Shown here piece by piece: positions 37,292 through 45,957 of a stretch of 64,000 nt of DNA. The stretch is from Aureispira sp. CCB-QB1 (GTDB taxonomy: Bacteria > Bacteroidota > Bacteroidia > Chitinophagales > Saprospiraceae): positions 124,001 through 188,000 of the forward strand of contig NZ_JHBV01000032.1 in NCBI RefSeq assembly GCF_000724545.1, given 5' to 3'. The translations under genes were made by a program, and so were the position numbers. Position 1 is the stretch's first letter. The number at the start of each line of letters is the position of its first letter. A model generated the notes under the pieces. The model ran no database searches, had not been told where the DNA came from, and was given only the letters and a program-made list of their open reading frames with translations.

Positions 37292-38566
37292 CTATTCAAT
37301 AACAACTTCTAGTAAGTCCTCCTTGTTCAAATATTTTTGAGCCATCGCTTGTATTTGTTCAGGAGTAATCGTTTTGATGGTTTGAATAAATTTGTAATAA
37401 TACGAATCATCCAAATCAGCTGTTACCAAACTTTTAAGGATACTAGCGACATTAAATACACCATCTAGGGCGGTTAATTGCATGCCCAACGTATAATTTC
37501 GTACCATTTCCATTTCTTGTAAAGGAATGGGACTATCTTGTAAACGTTCTATTTCGCGATATATTTCAGTTAAGGCTGCATCTTTAACATCTTTTCCTAC
37601 ATCGGTGTGAATATACCAGTAACCACTATAACGCAGTGTTTCCAAAGAAGAGTAAACGCCATAGGTATATCCATTTTCCTCTCGAAGGTTTTGCATTAAC
37701 CGAGCTCCAAAGTATCCACCCAATACCATATTAAGCATATAAAATTGGTCACAATCGGGATGTTCTCTAGAAAAAGTACGTCGTCCAATACGAATAGAAG
37801 CTTGTAAGCTGTCGTCAGAAAGTACTTGATGAATTTTTTTTGGTAACTGCAATGGAGCTAATTCCCATTGTGGGGCTGGAGCAGTCGTGCTAGAAGGCAA
37901 ACTACCAAAGTGTTGCTCTAACAACTCAATAATTGTTGTAGAAACCTTACCAGAAACAAAAATAGTGCAATTATTTGCAGTGTAATTGTCTTTGAAATGT
38001 TGTTGAATGCTAGTTAGTGTAACCTTGTCAAAAGAATCTTCTGATGAATTGTAGCCGTAGGGATGTTCAGATCCAAACAACTCTTCGGTGAACAAACGGT
38101 AAGCCACTACATCATTTTTTTGCAGTTGCACCTTTAAATTTTGTCGATTGCGTTTGAGTAATTTTGTCAATTCTTCGGTAGGGAATGCAGGAGTTGTCAA
38201 CAACTCTTCTAGCATAGGAAGCAGCATTTTTAGATGCTTGGCAAGACAATACACTTGAATATTGACGGTGTTAAAACCATCGTATATATTTAAAGAAGCA
38301 CCATAGTACTCAAAAAAATCAGCCAACTGCTCTGCATTGTGCTGATGACTCCCTGCTTTGAGCAGTTGAGAGGTAATACGAGCAATTAATTTTTCTTTTT
38401 CGCACCAACGTCCTGCCTTAAAAATAAGTTCTAGTTTTATAACATCTTGACTACCTAAACTAACTTCATAAACAGGAATTCCATTGCTTAATTGATGAAC
38501 AATAGGACGATGTAAATTGAGTGTTCCAACAGTTTGTATATGAGGTGCTTTGCTGCGATTTATCAT
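37292..38566 (-). CDS. M16 peptidase-like protein without the HxxEH zinc motif
   Basis: A 424-residue insulinase-fold protein. The N-terminal half has the M16 fold, but the place of HxxEH reads ARITSQLLKAGS, so the zinc ligands are absent. The C-terminal half carries GGYFGARLMQNLREENGYTYG, the Arg/Tyr region of the partner subunit. This is the pattern of the non-catalytic chain of M16 heterodimers. In many Bacteroidota a catalytic M16 gene is adjacent; none is present in this window. No signal peptide is seen, so the protein appears cytosolic. It may act as a chaperone-like or substrate-binding partner of a peptidase encoded elsewhere. Confidence 0.82.
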   Translation of the reverse strand: MINRSKAPHIQTVGTLNLHRPIVHQLSNGIPVYEVSLGSQDVIKLELIFKAGRWCEKEKLIARITSQLLKAGSHQHNAEQLADFFEYYGASLNIYDGFNTVNIQVYCLAKHLKMLLPMLEELLTTPAFPTEELTKLLKRNRQNLKVQLQKNDVVAYRLFTEELFGSEHPYGYNSSEDSFDKVTLTSIQQHFKDNYTANNCTIFVSGKVSTTIIELLEQHFGSLPSSTTAPAPQWELAPLQLPKKIHQVLSDDSLQASIRIGRRTFSREHPDCDQFYMLNMVLGGYFGARLMQNLREENGYTYGVYSSLETLRYSGYWYIHTDVGKDVKDAALTEIYREIERLQDSPIPLQEMEMVRNYTLGMQLTALDGVFNVASILKSLVTADLDDSYYYKFIQTIKTITPEQIQAMAQKYLNKEDLLEVVIE

Positions 38567-38759
38567 TCTTAATAATTAAAGTTTTGGCAAAGATATAAAC
38601 TTTTGTAACCGAAATAACTACTTGATGCGTTTTTAATTACTTCCACACGCTGTTTGTTGACACTTGTTGTTATCGACCTAAATAAGGGAAAGGACAGAGG
38701 TGCAGTTGCGAAAAGATGGAGTTAGGGGGTGTTTGAAAACTTATCTAGCAACTCAAATT

Positions 38760-39524
38760 TTATAATTTTCCTTTGATAGTATAAAAATTAATTCCTTTGA
38801 TAAACTCGTTTTGCTTTTGTAGTGTTTGTATTTGCGTGATTAAGCTATTGGGAATTTTATCCCAACTGGCACCATTATTATCATAAAGAATAACCCAACC
38901 ATTATCTAAGTTGAAAGAAACGTATCGAATTAATTTATTGCTATTTTGTAATAACTTAATTTCTGAAATCATTTTTTCAGGAATCAATTCCCAAAAAACA
39001 GTATTGTCATCAGCAATCAAAACCCAACCTCCATTAATAGATAATCCAATACTCTTTATTGTTCTATTAGCTTGATTGAGTTCTATAATTTTGTCGATTA
39101 GAGAGGGGGCAATATTTTTCCAGTTGGCTTCATTGTTATCATATAAAATAATCCAACTTTGTTTGTTGTAAGAGTTAATTGGAGAAAAAGCAATTTGTTG
39201 AATGGAAGAACCTGCTGCTTTTATATCTTGCAAGATAGCCATAAAGTCACGATGAGTACCGTCCCAAGACAGGTGCGATTCAGTTGGTTGCTGAGCTGTA
39301 TTGGTATAAGAAATAACCCATCCTCCGTCAGGGGCTAAGCCAACGCAATTGACATTAGCATACGAACGAGCGGACAGTTTTTGTTGTTTATCAAGCAACG
39401 AGTTGGGGATATCTTGAGCGGCAAATTGATTCTTGTTGAACCAAAGTGTCCAACCCTCCTGTGCTTGCGTGTTGTAACCGATACAACTAAAGAAAATAAT
39501 AAAAAGTAGTGCGGTGTTTTGCAT
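38760..39524 (-). CDS. Secreted protein of four to five ~45-residue W/IP repeats
   Basis: A 254-residue protein from the ATG at 39524 (an upstream in-frame ATG at 39554 would place 10 polar residues before the signal peptide). Signal peptide about 1-22. The mature part is a tandem repeat: GWVILYDNNGASWDKIPNSL, then ITQIQTLQKQ and a strand; earlier units read GWVLIADDNTVFWELIP and SWIILYDNNEANWKNIAP, with two more diverged units toward the N-terminus. The Trp, the IP and a Leu/Ile heptad are kept. The fold is not recognised; a small beta-propeller or solenoid is possible. No function proposed. Confidence 0.6.
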   Translation of the reverse strand: MQNTALLFIIFFSCIGYNTQAQEGWTLWFNKNQFAAQDIPNSLLDKQQKLSARSYANVNCVGLAPDGGWVISYTNTAQQPTESHLSWDGTHRDFMAILQDIKAAGSSIQQIAFSPINSYNKQSWIILYDNNEANWKNIAPSLIDKIIELNQANRTIKSIGLSINGGWVLIADDNTVFWELIPEKMISEIKLLQNSNKLIRYVSFNLDNGWVILYDNNGASWDKIPNSLITQIQTLQKQNEFIKGINFYTIKGKL

Positions 39525-39569
39525 GTTAATCTGTTTTGGTAGAAGTTGTTGCAAAAGGAAACAAACTTC

Positions 39570-39639
39570 ATGAAAAAAGCCACCGAATTAAGCTTTTGGA
39601 TCTGTGTGAAAGAACGACAAAAGCTCATTAGGTGGCTTT
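39570..39639 (-). terminator. Terminator after the coiled-coil protein gene
   Basis: On the minus strand AAAGCCACC and AGCTTTTG pair with CAAAAGCT and GGTGGCTTT around a small internal loop, followed by GGCTTTTTTC. It lies 33 bases past the stop at 39672. Confidence 0.7.
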
Positions 39640-39671
39640 GTATGAATAAAATTTCGAAATAATTTAGCGAG

Positions 39672-40370
39672 TTATTTTACGCTATCTAAGCGTTTTTGAA
39701 TTTCTTCAACAATTTTTTGTTGCTCTTCAATTGTCAACTTTGTATTGCCTTGTTCTTCTTCACTTTTTTTGATATCACTTTCTGCTGTTACAATGTTGTC
39801 CTCCATTTTTTTAATGGTAGCACGGTAAGTCTCAATATCTTTTGTGCGTTGAGCTTCCTCTTTTTCTAATTTTTTGAGGGCATCTTCCAATTCTTTTAGT
39901 TTTTTCTCAGCTTCTTTTAGCTCTGCTTCAATCATATCTGCTGATACTACATTGGCAAAATCCTTTAGTATTTTCTCACCAGCAGGGTAGCGCTCGGGAT
40001 AATCTTTAGAGGAGAGATAAGAAGCACCCAAATTGAACCAAACAGCTATTGCTGTTCCTTCTTGACCTCTTTCTTCGATTTTTAGAATAATATCGACGGT
40101 GTTGTCACTCATATCTTTGATCGTGGCATCGTCAGCAATATATTCGTTCATTTTACGATCGAATTTTGTCTTGCCTTTTAGCTTCTTGATGAATTTCCCC
40201 CAAGCTTTGTTGACCCCCTTTGCTGTTGTGCCAGGTAATTCCATTGTTAAGGCGTTAAAACTACCTTTGCTGTTGGCTTTTGTCTCTTCTTTGACAGGAG
40301 ATTCTATTTGTCCCCAACTAGTTGACACCAAAGCCAAAAGAGCAAAAAGTGTAAGCATTAATGTTTTCAT
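39672..40370 (-). CDS. Periplasmic protein with C-terminal coiled coil
   Basis: A 232-residue protein with a signal peptide (about 1-20, ending TSWGQ). The N-terminal half (about 30-135) is a small domain with a DNTVDIILKIEERG strand pattern and GTAIAVWFNLGASYL. The second half (about 140-230) is a long, highly charged coiled coil of Lys/Glu heptads (ELKEAEKKLKELEDALKKLE). No family recognised. It could be a spacer or cell-envelope coiled-coil protein. It is monocistronic with its own terminator. Confidence 0.6.
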   Translation of the reverse strand: MKTLMLTLFALLALVSTSWGQIESPVKEETKANSKGSFNALTMELPGTTAKGVNKAWGKFIKKLKGKTKFDRKMNEYIADDATIKDMSDNTVDIILKIEERGQEGTAIAVWFNLGASYLSSKDYPERYPAGEKILKDFANVVSADMIEAELKEAEKKLKELEDALKKLEKEEAQRTKDIETYRATIKKMEDNIVTAESDIKKSEEEQGNTKLTIEEQQKIVEEIQKRLDSVK

Positions 40371-40626
40371 AATTTTTTGTTTTTGTTTGCTTAAAAAAAG
40401 GATTTCACAAAATAATGTTGTATTTTAGGAGTTCTCATCAAATGTGTACTCTCAACACTAAAGGGCTTATAATACTACTACTACTTTATCAATTGAAAGA
40501 GAATCATTCTTATTGATTCTGGGAATTAAGTATTTTTATAAGAAAAGTAATGTTTTGTAAAAGAAAGCTTGTCTAAAATAAGCAAAACTTGCTATCTTAG
40601 CAAAACGTTATCAAATAAAAAAAAAT

Positions 40627-42474
40627 ATGAGAATTATAATACTAGTATTTAGCGTTTTGCTAACTGTATCCAATATTCATGCCCAAAGAATACAGCACTT
40701 AAAAAAGGGAAATGCTTTTTATAAAGAAAAAGACTATACGAATGCTGTTGTAGAATACGAAAAGCTGTGGAACTCTACTGCGGGAGCGAAGCTTTTAGGG
40801 GTAGATGCAAAAATGAACTTGGCAAATAGTTACCGCTTAATGGATTATCCATTTAAAGCTAAAGAACTGTATCAGCAAGTCATGCAATACGGGGATGACC
40901 GACAATCTATTTATTTGGAATATGGAAAAGTCTTAATGTCTTTGGGAAGGTATGACGAAGCCATCAAGCAATTTGAAATATATGCTCAAAAGAACCCAGA
41001 ATCGACTGAGCCAGCCGCGTTGATACAGCAATGTAAAGATATTGAGAATATTGAGCCTTTGTTTACGAATGTTGATATCTTAAACCAAGATTTGGTTAAT
41101 GATACTGCTACTCGCCAAATCGGAATTACGTACTACGGAGATGGGGTTGTGTTTGCTTCGGATGAATTGGGCGAAGATTTGGGGGATATGCGCACAAGGG
41201 GCTTTTTGAATATGCGTGTAAGTGGTGTTAATGCCGAAGGAAATTTGAAACGTTCTGAAAAATTTACACAATCTTTGAATAGTAACGAACGCCACGATGG
41301 TCCTGCCGCTTTTTCAAGAGATGGTCTGCATGTATTTTATTCTCAAAGTGTTCCAACAAGAGATGGAGGAACTGTTTTGCAAATTTGGACTTCGTCTTTT
41401 CGAGATGGTCGTTGGACAGAAGCGCGCCCATTGGAATTTTTAATGCAAGGAAGTAATTTTACACATCCAACACTATCAGCCGATGGCAGAACCTTGTATT
41501 TTGCTTCTGATATGAAGGGAACATTTGGAGGGCTAGATATATGGATGAGTAATTATGAGGACAATAGCTGGACGTATCCTATTAACTTAGGAAAAGATAT
41601 TAATACCGAGAAAGATGATGCTTGGCCTTATATTCATCCAGATGGAGATTTGTATTTTTCTTCAAAAGGACACCCTGGTTTTGGTGGTTATGATATCTTT
41701 CGCACCCGTCCACTTGGAAATGGAGTAGATTGGTTGCCAATCGAAAATTTAGGGCAGCCGTTTAATTCTTCTTTTAGTGACGTTTCTTTTATTATGTCAG
41801 ATGATCAAACTCAAGGTTTTTTATCGTCTAATAGAGCTAAGAGTTATGATATTTTTAAATTTGTTTTGGTTGGTGCCGAAAAACAAATCTTGCCAGAGGG
41901 AATTCCACCTAGAACGAGTATTGGTATTTCAGAAATCGAACATCCTGTTATTTTAAGCGATATTCCTAAACGCCCAGATGGTATGACAGATGATGAGTAC
42001 ATTGCTTTTTTGGCGGATAAGGCTAACAAAGGAGAAATAGATTTACCGAAGGCTGATGAGCCAAAGAATACTCCACTTCCTGACGACAAATCAGATCCAA
42101 CGAATACGGAGCCGACACCAACCAACAATCCTAGTTCAACTGGAAACCCAACCAACAATCCTCCAGTAAATACAGAACCAACACCGACACCTAGCGAAGA
42201 TATTGTGCTTGCTGTTGTCTTAAAAGTAATGGATGTTGCGAATTCTAGACCTTTGAGCGATGCTAAAGTAGTTGTCAAAAATAAGTTTACACAAGAAGAA
42301 ACGGTTTTGGATGTAAATGCTCAAGGAGAAATAGAGGTGCGATTAGAGCCTGATCAAAAGTATACCATCTCTGGTCAGTGTATGGGATACAAAGAAAGTT
42401 CGTTGCCTGTTTCTACCATGGGAGTTGTGGCTTCTGATCGAGTACAAGCAAACCTGCCGATGGAAAAAGAATAA
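40627..42474 (+). CDS. TPR / PD40 propeller / CRD protein (PorE-like, no OmpA domain)
   Basis: A 615-residue secreted protein: signal peptide (1-19), TPR-like helices (about 22-140: GNAFYKEKDYTNAVVEYEKL), a PD40/WD40-like beta-propeller (about 145-420; units such as HPTLSADGRTLYFASDMKG and WPYIHPDGDLYFSSKGHPGF), a Pro/Thr/Asn linker (about 470-530, NTEPTPTNNPSS), and a carboxypeptidase-regulatory-like domain (about 525-612). This is the domain order of PorE, a T9SS periplasmic component, but the peptidoglycan-binding OmpA domain that normally follows is missing: the gene stops and a perfect terminator begins 20 bases later. It is probably a paralogue with a changed role. Confidence 0.8.
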   Translation: MRIIILVFSVLLTVSNIHAQRIQHLKKGNAFYKEKDYTNAVVEYEKLWNSTAGAKLLGVDAKMNLANSYRLMDYPFKAKELYQQVMQYGDDRQSIYLEYGKVLMSLGRYDEAIKQFEIYAQKNPESTEPAALIQQCKDIENIEPLFTNVDILNQDLVNDTATRQIGITYYGDGVVFASDELGEDLGDMRTRGFLNMRVSGVNAEGNLKRSEKFTQSLNSNERHDGPAAFSRDGLHVFYSQSVPTRDGGTVLQIWTSSFRDGRWTEARPLEFLMQGSNFTHPTLSADGRTLYFASDMKGTFGGLDIWMSNYEDNSWTYPINLGKDINTEKDDAWPYIHPDGDLYFSSKGHPGFGGYDIFRTRPLGNGVDWLPIENLGQPFNSSFSDVSFIMSDDQTQGFLSSNRAKSYDIFKFVLVGAEKQILPEGIPPRTSIGISEIEHPVILSDIPKRPDGMTDDEYIAFLADKANKGEIDLPKADEPKNTPLPDDKSDPTNTEPTPTNNPSSTGNPTNNPPVNTEPTPTPSEDIVLAVVLKVMDVANSRPLSDAKVVVKNKFTQEETVLDVNAQGEIEVRLEPDQKYTISGQCMGYKESSLPVSTMGVVASDRVQANLPMEKE

Positions 42475-42493
42475 ACTTAGAATAAAAAAAATG

Positions 42494-42541
42494 AAGCCTG
42501 TATAAATGTTTTTCTAACGTACATTTATACAGGCTTTTTTT
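42494..42541 (+). terminator. Strong intrinsic terminator
   Basis: A perfect 16-bp stem, AAGCCTGTATAAATGT / ACATTTATACAGGCTT, with an 11-base loop and a run of about nine T, 20 bases after the stop of the PorE-like gene. Confidence 0.92.
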
Positions 42542-42775
42542 TTGAAATGCCCATTGTAGCGGGGTTTATAGAGTTGAAATAGACTAAGGTGCAAAAGAGA
42601 AAATAATCTTTTTTGAAGAATTGTAAAAAAAAATAAAAAAAGACCCAACCCTTTTTTTTTTACCCTCGTTTTCACCAATAACAGGCGTATAAAACCGTTT
42701 TTATTTAAATAAAAGGCATCTATTTCTATATCAAAATACCTTGATTAAACAGTAGAAATAGAAAACATAGTTCTA

Positions 42776-42840
42776 ACAGTTTGAAAAATACTGCTAAAAC
42801 ATTACGACCAAAAAAGCAATCAGTAGTATTTTTCAACTGT
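42776..42840 (+). other. Long hairpin upstream of the TTAC repeat
   Basis: ACAGTTTGAAAAATACTGCT pairs with AGTAGTATTTTTCAACTGT (one bulge, one mismatch) across a 26-base loop. Confidence 0.5.
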
Positions 42841-42889
42841 TATTTTGAAATTGACTTACAACAACAACAACATACTTACAACAACAAGT

Positions 42890-42913
42890 TTACTTACTTA
42901 CTTACTTACTTAC
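42890..42913 (+). repeat. TTAC tetranucleotide microsatellite (six units)
   Basis: Six perfect TTAC units run directly into TTTGCAG, giving TTACTTTG, one base from the TAnnTTTG consensus. Two copies of CTTACAACAACAA lie just before. Slipped-strand change of unit number would alter promoter spacing if this is a promoter. Confidence 0.6.
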
Positions 42914-42923
42914 TTTGCAGCTT

Positions 42924-43062
42924 GGGATGGAATAGGTTAAAAGCTAGAGGTGGCAATCCCACCTCAACCTGTTCCTGAACTGAAACGCAACTAAAATTTA
43001 AATTGCTATTTTTATAGCGAAACATAGGGTTAAAAAGAACAGTCTTTGGCTGTTCTTTTTAT
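42924..43062 (+). ncRNA. Candidate structured small RNA (~140 nt)
   Basis: It starts at a GGG a few bases after the TTACTTTG element. First hairpin: GGAATAGGTT and GAGGTGG pair with CCACCTC and AACCTGTTCC, with one side carrying an 8-base bulge. A small GCTAT/ATAGC hairpin follows at about 43003-43016. The end is a perfect 11-bp terminator stem, AAAAAGAACAG / CTGTTCTTTTT (43032-43060). No conserved SRP, 6S, RNase P or tmRNA motif was recognised. There is no coding frame that fits. Confidence 0.4.
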
Positions 43063-43498
43063 ATTTTAGGGATGGAACAGTGAATTGTGAGTTGGCGTTC
43101 TAGTAGGATGCTAGTATGAAATGGTTGGTGTCTACTCAAAGCAGCGTATTTCGTATTGGGCACGTTTGAAAAAACAGACTGTTAATTAATCGAATGCCGA
43201 ATGAAATGGCAAAGGAATACTATTAATTACCTTGACTTGACAATATAAAACGATATTCTATAGAATCTACCTATACATTTTTTAAATTTGAGAAATATAA
43301 TAGTGAAGTTGTTTAAAAGATGAATTACAATTAATTTATTTTTTATTACTACTCGTAACAATCTGTTGGAATTATACTCATAGTGCTACCCTGCAAAGGT
43401 TTGGTATCTTATGCAGTTGTAATGTAGCTAAACGTTATTAGTGGTCTGCTATACTAAATAAATGTACAGTCTAAAGATTTAAATTAGAGTATAAGGTT

Positions 43499-45841
43499 AT
43501 GATATATAATAAAATAAAGTGCTTAACAGCCCTGTTAGTTGCATTAATTAGTAGTCAAGTATTAGGACAAGATAATCCCGTAGCATTAGGGGAGTGGCGC
43601 TCGCACTTGTCGTATGAGAGTATGGTGGCGTTGACAGAAAGTGACGATGCCGTATTTTATGCATCTACCCAAGCTATTCTAAAAGTTTACAAGGAAGACC
43701 AATCATTAGAGCACCTCAATAAGGTTTCTGGTTTGAGCGATATGCGGATAAAAACCATAGAGTATAATCGCTCTGAGAAGCTATTGGTAATTGCTTACAC
43801 AAATGGAAATATTGACTTGTTATATGATAATGGTCAAGTTGTTAATCTATCTGCTATTATTACTAATAATAACATCATTGGAGATAAGTCGATTAACCAG
43901 ATTTATTGTTCTGGAAAACAAATTTATTTTTCTTGTTCTTTCGGATTGGTAGTTTATGACTTAGATATAGAGGCGTTTAGCCAAACAACGTTTACGCCAG
44001 CTGATGTAAATGCTTGTACTCAATACGGAGACACTTTATTTATAGCGACAGATCAAGGAATTTACAAAGGAATAATGGATGGTCGAAACTTGTTGGATTT
44101 TGGAACATGGCAATTTCAAGGAAGTCATGTAAATCTTAATATTGCATCGTATTCTTCTAGAAATTTAATTACATTTAATGATAGAGTGTATGCCGCAGCA
44201 AAAGATACATTGTATCAATATTATAACGGAACATGGCATCATTTTGATGGCTTCGATCAGGCAGCAGGACAGGCTATTAGCTTTTGGAGACCAACAGGAA
44301 CAGGAGATTTTGTTCCACACTATAATATGTCTTTAAATTATGCCCAAAATAAATTAATTATTACGACCAATACCCCTACTTATTATTTAATTGATGTGTC
44401 CAATACAATCGAAACAAAATCGTATGCTCGCTCTTGGCGAGTTAAAGATATAGTGATTGATCAAGACAATATTCATTGGGCTGCTGATGAAGCATATATG
44501 CACCGAGATTTTAAATACATTGAACCGAACTCACCACGAAGTAATTTGGTCGCTGACATGCACGTGGATGAAGAAGGAACACTTTGGGTAGCCTCTGCTC
44601 CATATAACTCTATTACGGCTTATTTTAGTAGAAATGGCTTTTATAGTTATAAAGATGGTGAATGGAAAGAATTTAGCACAAGAACGAATGTGCTAACAGA
44701 TACTTTTTGGGATCCGATTCGAATTATTAGTAACCCTGTTAACAATAAAATATACGTAGGCTCTTTTATGAGTGGTGTGTTAGAAATGGATGCTAATGGA
44801 ACTGTATCTGTATTTGATCAGTATAGTTCTGATGTCCCTCTAGAAGGTACGAATGGAGATAATGCTAGAACAAGAGTATTGGGATTGGCTGTGGATGATG
44901 ATGGTAATGTTTGGATGACTAATTCGGGGACTTTTGATGCCACCTTGACCGTAAGAAAACGAGACGGAAGCTGGAAAGCATTTCCTAGCACATACTTTAG
45001 CAATCAAATTCAAGTAGAGGAGGTCGTAATTGATCGAAATGGTTATAAGTGGGTGAAACATATTACTGGAAAAATAACCGTTTTTGATAGCGGAGATTTG
45101 GACGATGATACAGACGATAGAAGCATTCAGTTGGGAGATAACAATACTGTATTGCCTAACAATGATGTTAAATGCTTGGTAGCTGATAAAAATGGAACTA
45201 TTTGGGTTGGAACGAATGCGGGAATTACGATCTTTAATTGTTCTTCTAATGTGTTTGACAATGACTGTGGAGGAAATCGCCCTGTTATTACGCAAGATAA
45301 TTTTAATGGATATTTATTGGAAGGGGAAACCATCTTAGATATTGTGGTCGATGCTGCTAATAGAAAGTGGGTCGCAACTACCAATGGTTTGTTTTTACTT
45401 TCAGCCGATGGTTATAACCAACTCGCTTATTTTACTAAAGAAAATAGTCCTTTGTTTGACAACGAAGTCAATCATTTAGCAATAGATGGAGTTACTGGAA
45501 CGGTATATATTTCTAGTACAGTTGGGATTCAGTCTTTTAGAGGTGAGGCTACTACTGGACAGAATCGAATGAAAAAAGAAAATGTAGTCGTTTTCCCTCA
45601 CCCTGTAGAGCCTGGTTATACAGGACCAATTGCTATTTCTAACTTGGTAGATGAAGCCAATGTGAAAATTACAGATGCCAGTGGTCGATTGGTTTATGAG
45701 ACGACTGCATTGGGAGGACAAGCAATATGGAATGGAACAGATTACAATGGAAGAAGAGCACAGTCAGGGGTTTATTTGGTTTTTGTTGTCAATGAAGAAG
45801 GAACTCAAAAGGGCGTTTGTAAGATTTTGTTTTTGAATTAA
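43499..45841 (+). CDS. porZ: PorZ-like type IX secretion protein
   Basis: A 780-residue secreted protein: signal peptide (1-23, ending VLGQ), N-terminal propeller beginning with the family signature ALGEWRSHLSYESMVALTES and KVSGLSDMRIKTIEYN, a second propeller (about 320-660) with repeats such as VDDDGNVWMTNSG, VVIDRNGYKWVK and VADKNGTIWVGTNAG, and a C-terminal sorting-type domain (about 690-780: VVVFPHPVEPG, KITDASGRLVYE, QSGVYLVFVV). Two propellers plus a CTD and ~780 residues fit PorZ, part of the cell-surface attachment complex that handles T9SS cargo and A-LPS in Porphyromonas. It is monocistronic: a hairpin terminator lies before the next gene. Confidence 0.85.
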   Translation: MIYNKIKCLTALLVALISSQVLGQDNPVALGEWRSHLSYESMVALTESDDAVFYASTQAILKVYKEDQSLEHLNKVSGLSDMRIKTIEYNRSEKLLVIAYTNGNIDLLYDNGQVVNLSAIITNNNIIGDKSINQIYCSGKQIYFSCSFGLVVYDLDIEAFSQTTFTPADVNACTQYGDTLFIATDQGIYKGIMDGRNLLDFGTWQFQGSHVNLNIASYSSRNLITFNDRVYAAAKDTLYQYYNGTWHHFDGFDQAAGQAISFWRPTGTGDFVPHYNMSLNYAQNKLIITTNTPTYYLIDVSNTIETKSYARSWRVKDIVIDQDNIHWAADEAYMHRDFKYIEPNSPRSNLVADMHVDEEGTLWVASAPYNSITAYFSRNGFYSYKDGEWKEFSTRTNVLTDTFWDPIRIISNPVNNKIYVGSFMSGVLEMDANGTVSVFDQYSSDVPLEGTNGDNARTRVLGLAVDDDGNVWMTNSGTFDATLTVRKRDGSWKAFPSTYFSNQIQVEEVVIDRNGYKWVKHITGKITVFDSGDLDDDTDDRSIQLGDNNTVLPNNDVKCLVADKNGTIWVGTNAGITIFNCSSNVFDNDCGGNRPVITQDNFNGYLLEGETILDIVVDAANRKWVATTNGLFLLSADGYNQLAYFTKENSPLFDNEVNHLAIDGVTGTVYISSTVGIQSFRGEATTGQNRMKKENVVVFPHPVEPGYTGPIAISNLVDEANVKITDASGRLVYETTALGGQAIWNGTDYNGRRAQSGVYLVFVVNEEGTQKGVCKILFLN

Positions 45842-45881
45842 CCAATTTCTTAGTTACTTTTAGTGCTACTGACAGGATCGT

Positions 45882-45923
45882 TCTTTGGCAATTGCTTAAA
45901 TATTGAATAGGAATTGTCAAAGA
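45882..45923 (+). terminator. Terminator after porZ
   Basis: TCTTTGGCAATT pairs with AATTGTCAAAGA (one G-T pair) around an 18-base loop, followed by GCATTTTTATTT. It separates porZ from the glycan genes. Confidence 0.65.
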
Positions 45924-45957
45924 GCATTTTTATTTATAGCTTCTAAAATGGCGACTA

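Larger units (their letters stand above)
42475..43498. other. Gene-free kilobase with terminator, microsatellite and structured-RNA candidate
   Basis: No convincing coding frame. It contains the terminator (42494), a 20-bp hairpin (42776-42840), a TTAC tandem repeat (42890-42913), a run of hairpins ending in a second terminator (42924-43062), and about 430 AT-rich bases before porZ in which nothing was recognised. Confidence 0.5.

Noticed and set aside
42841-42920. CAA/TTAC repeats as a CRISPR array
   Set aside because: The units are 3-4 bases without spacers, and no cas genes are in the window.
42924-42975. The hairpin as part of an SRP or 6S RNA
   Set aside because: The SRP GGAA/AGCAG apical motif and the 6S central bubble were not found, so only an unnamed small-RNA candidate is reported.
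42781-42978. A short open frame running across the TTAC repeat
   Set aside because: It crosses a hairpin, a microsatellite and another hairpin, and its product is low-complexity; structured non-coding sequence explains it better.
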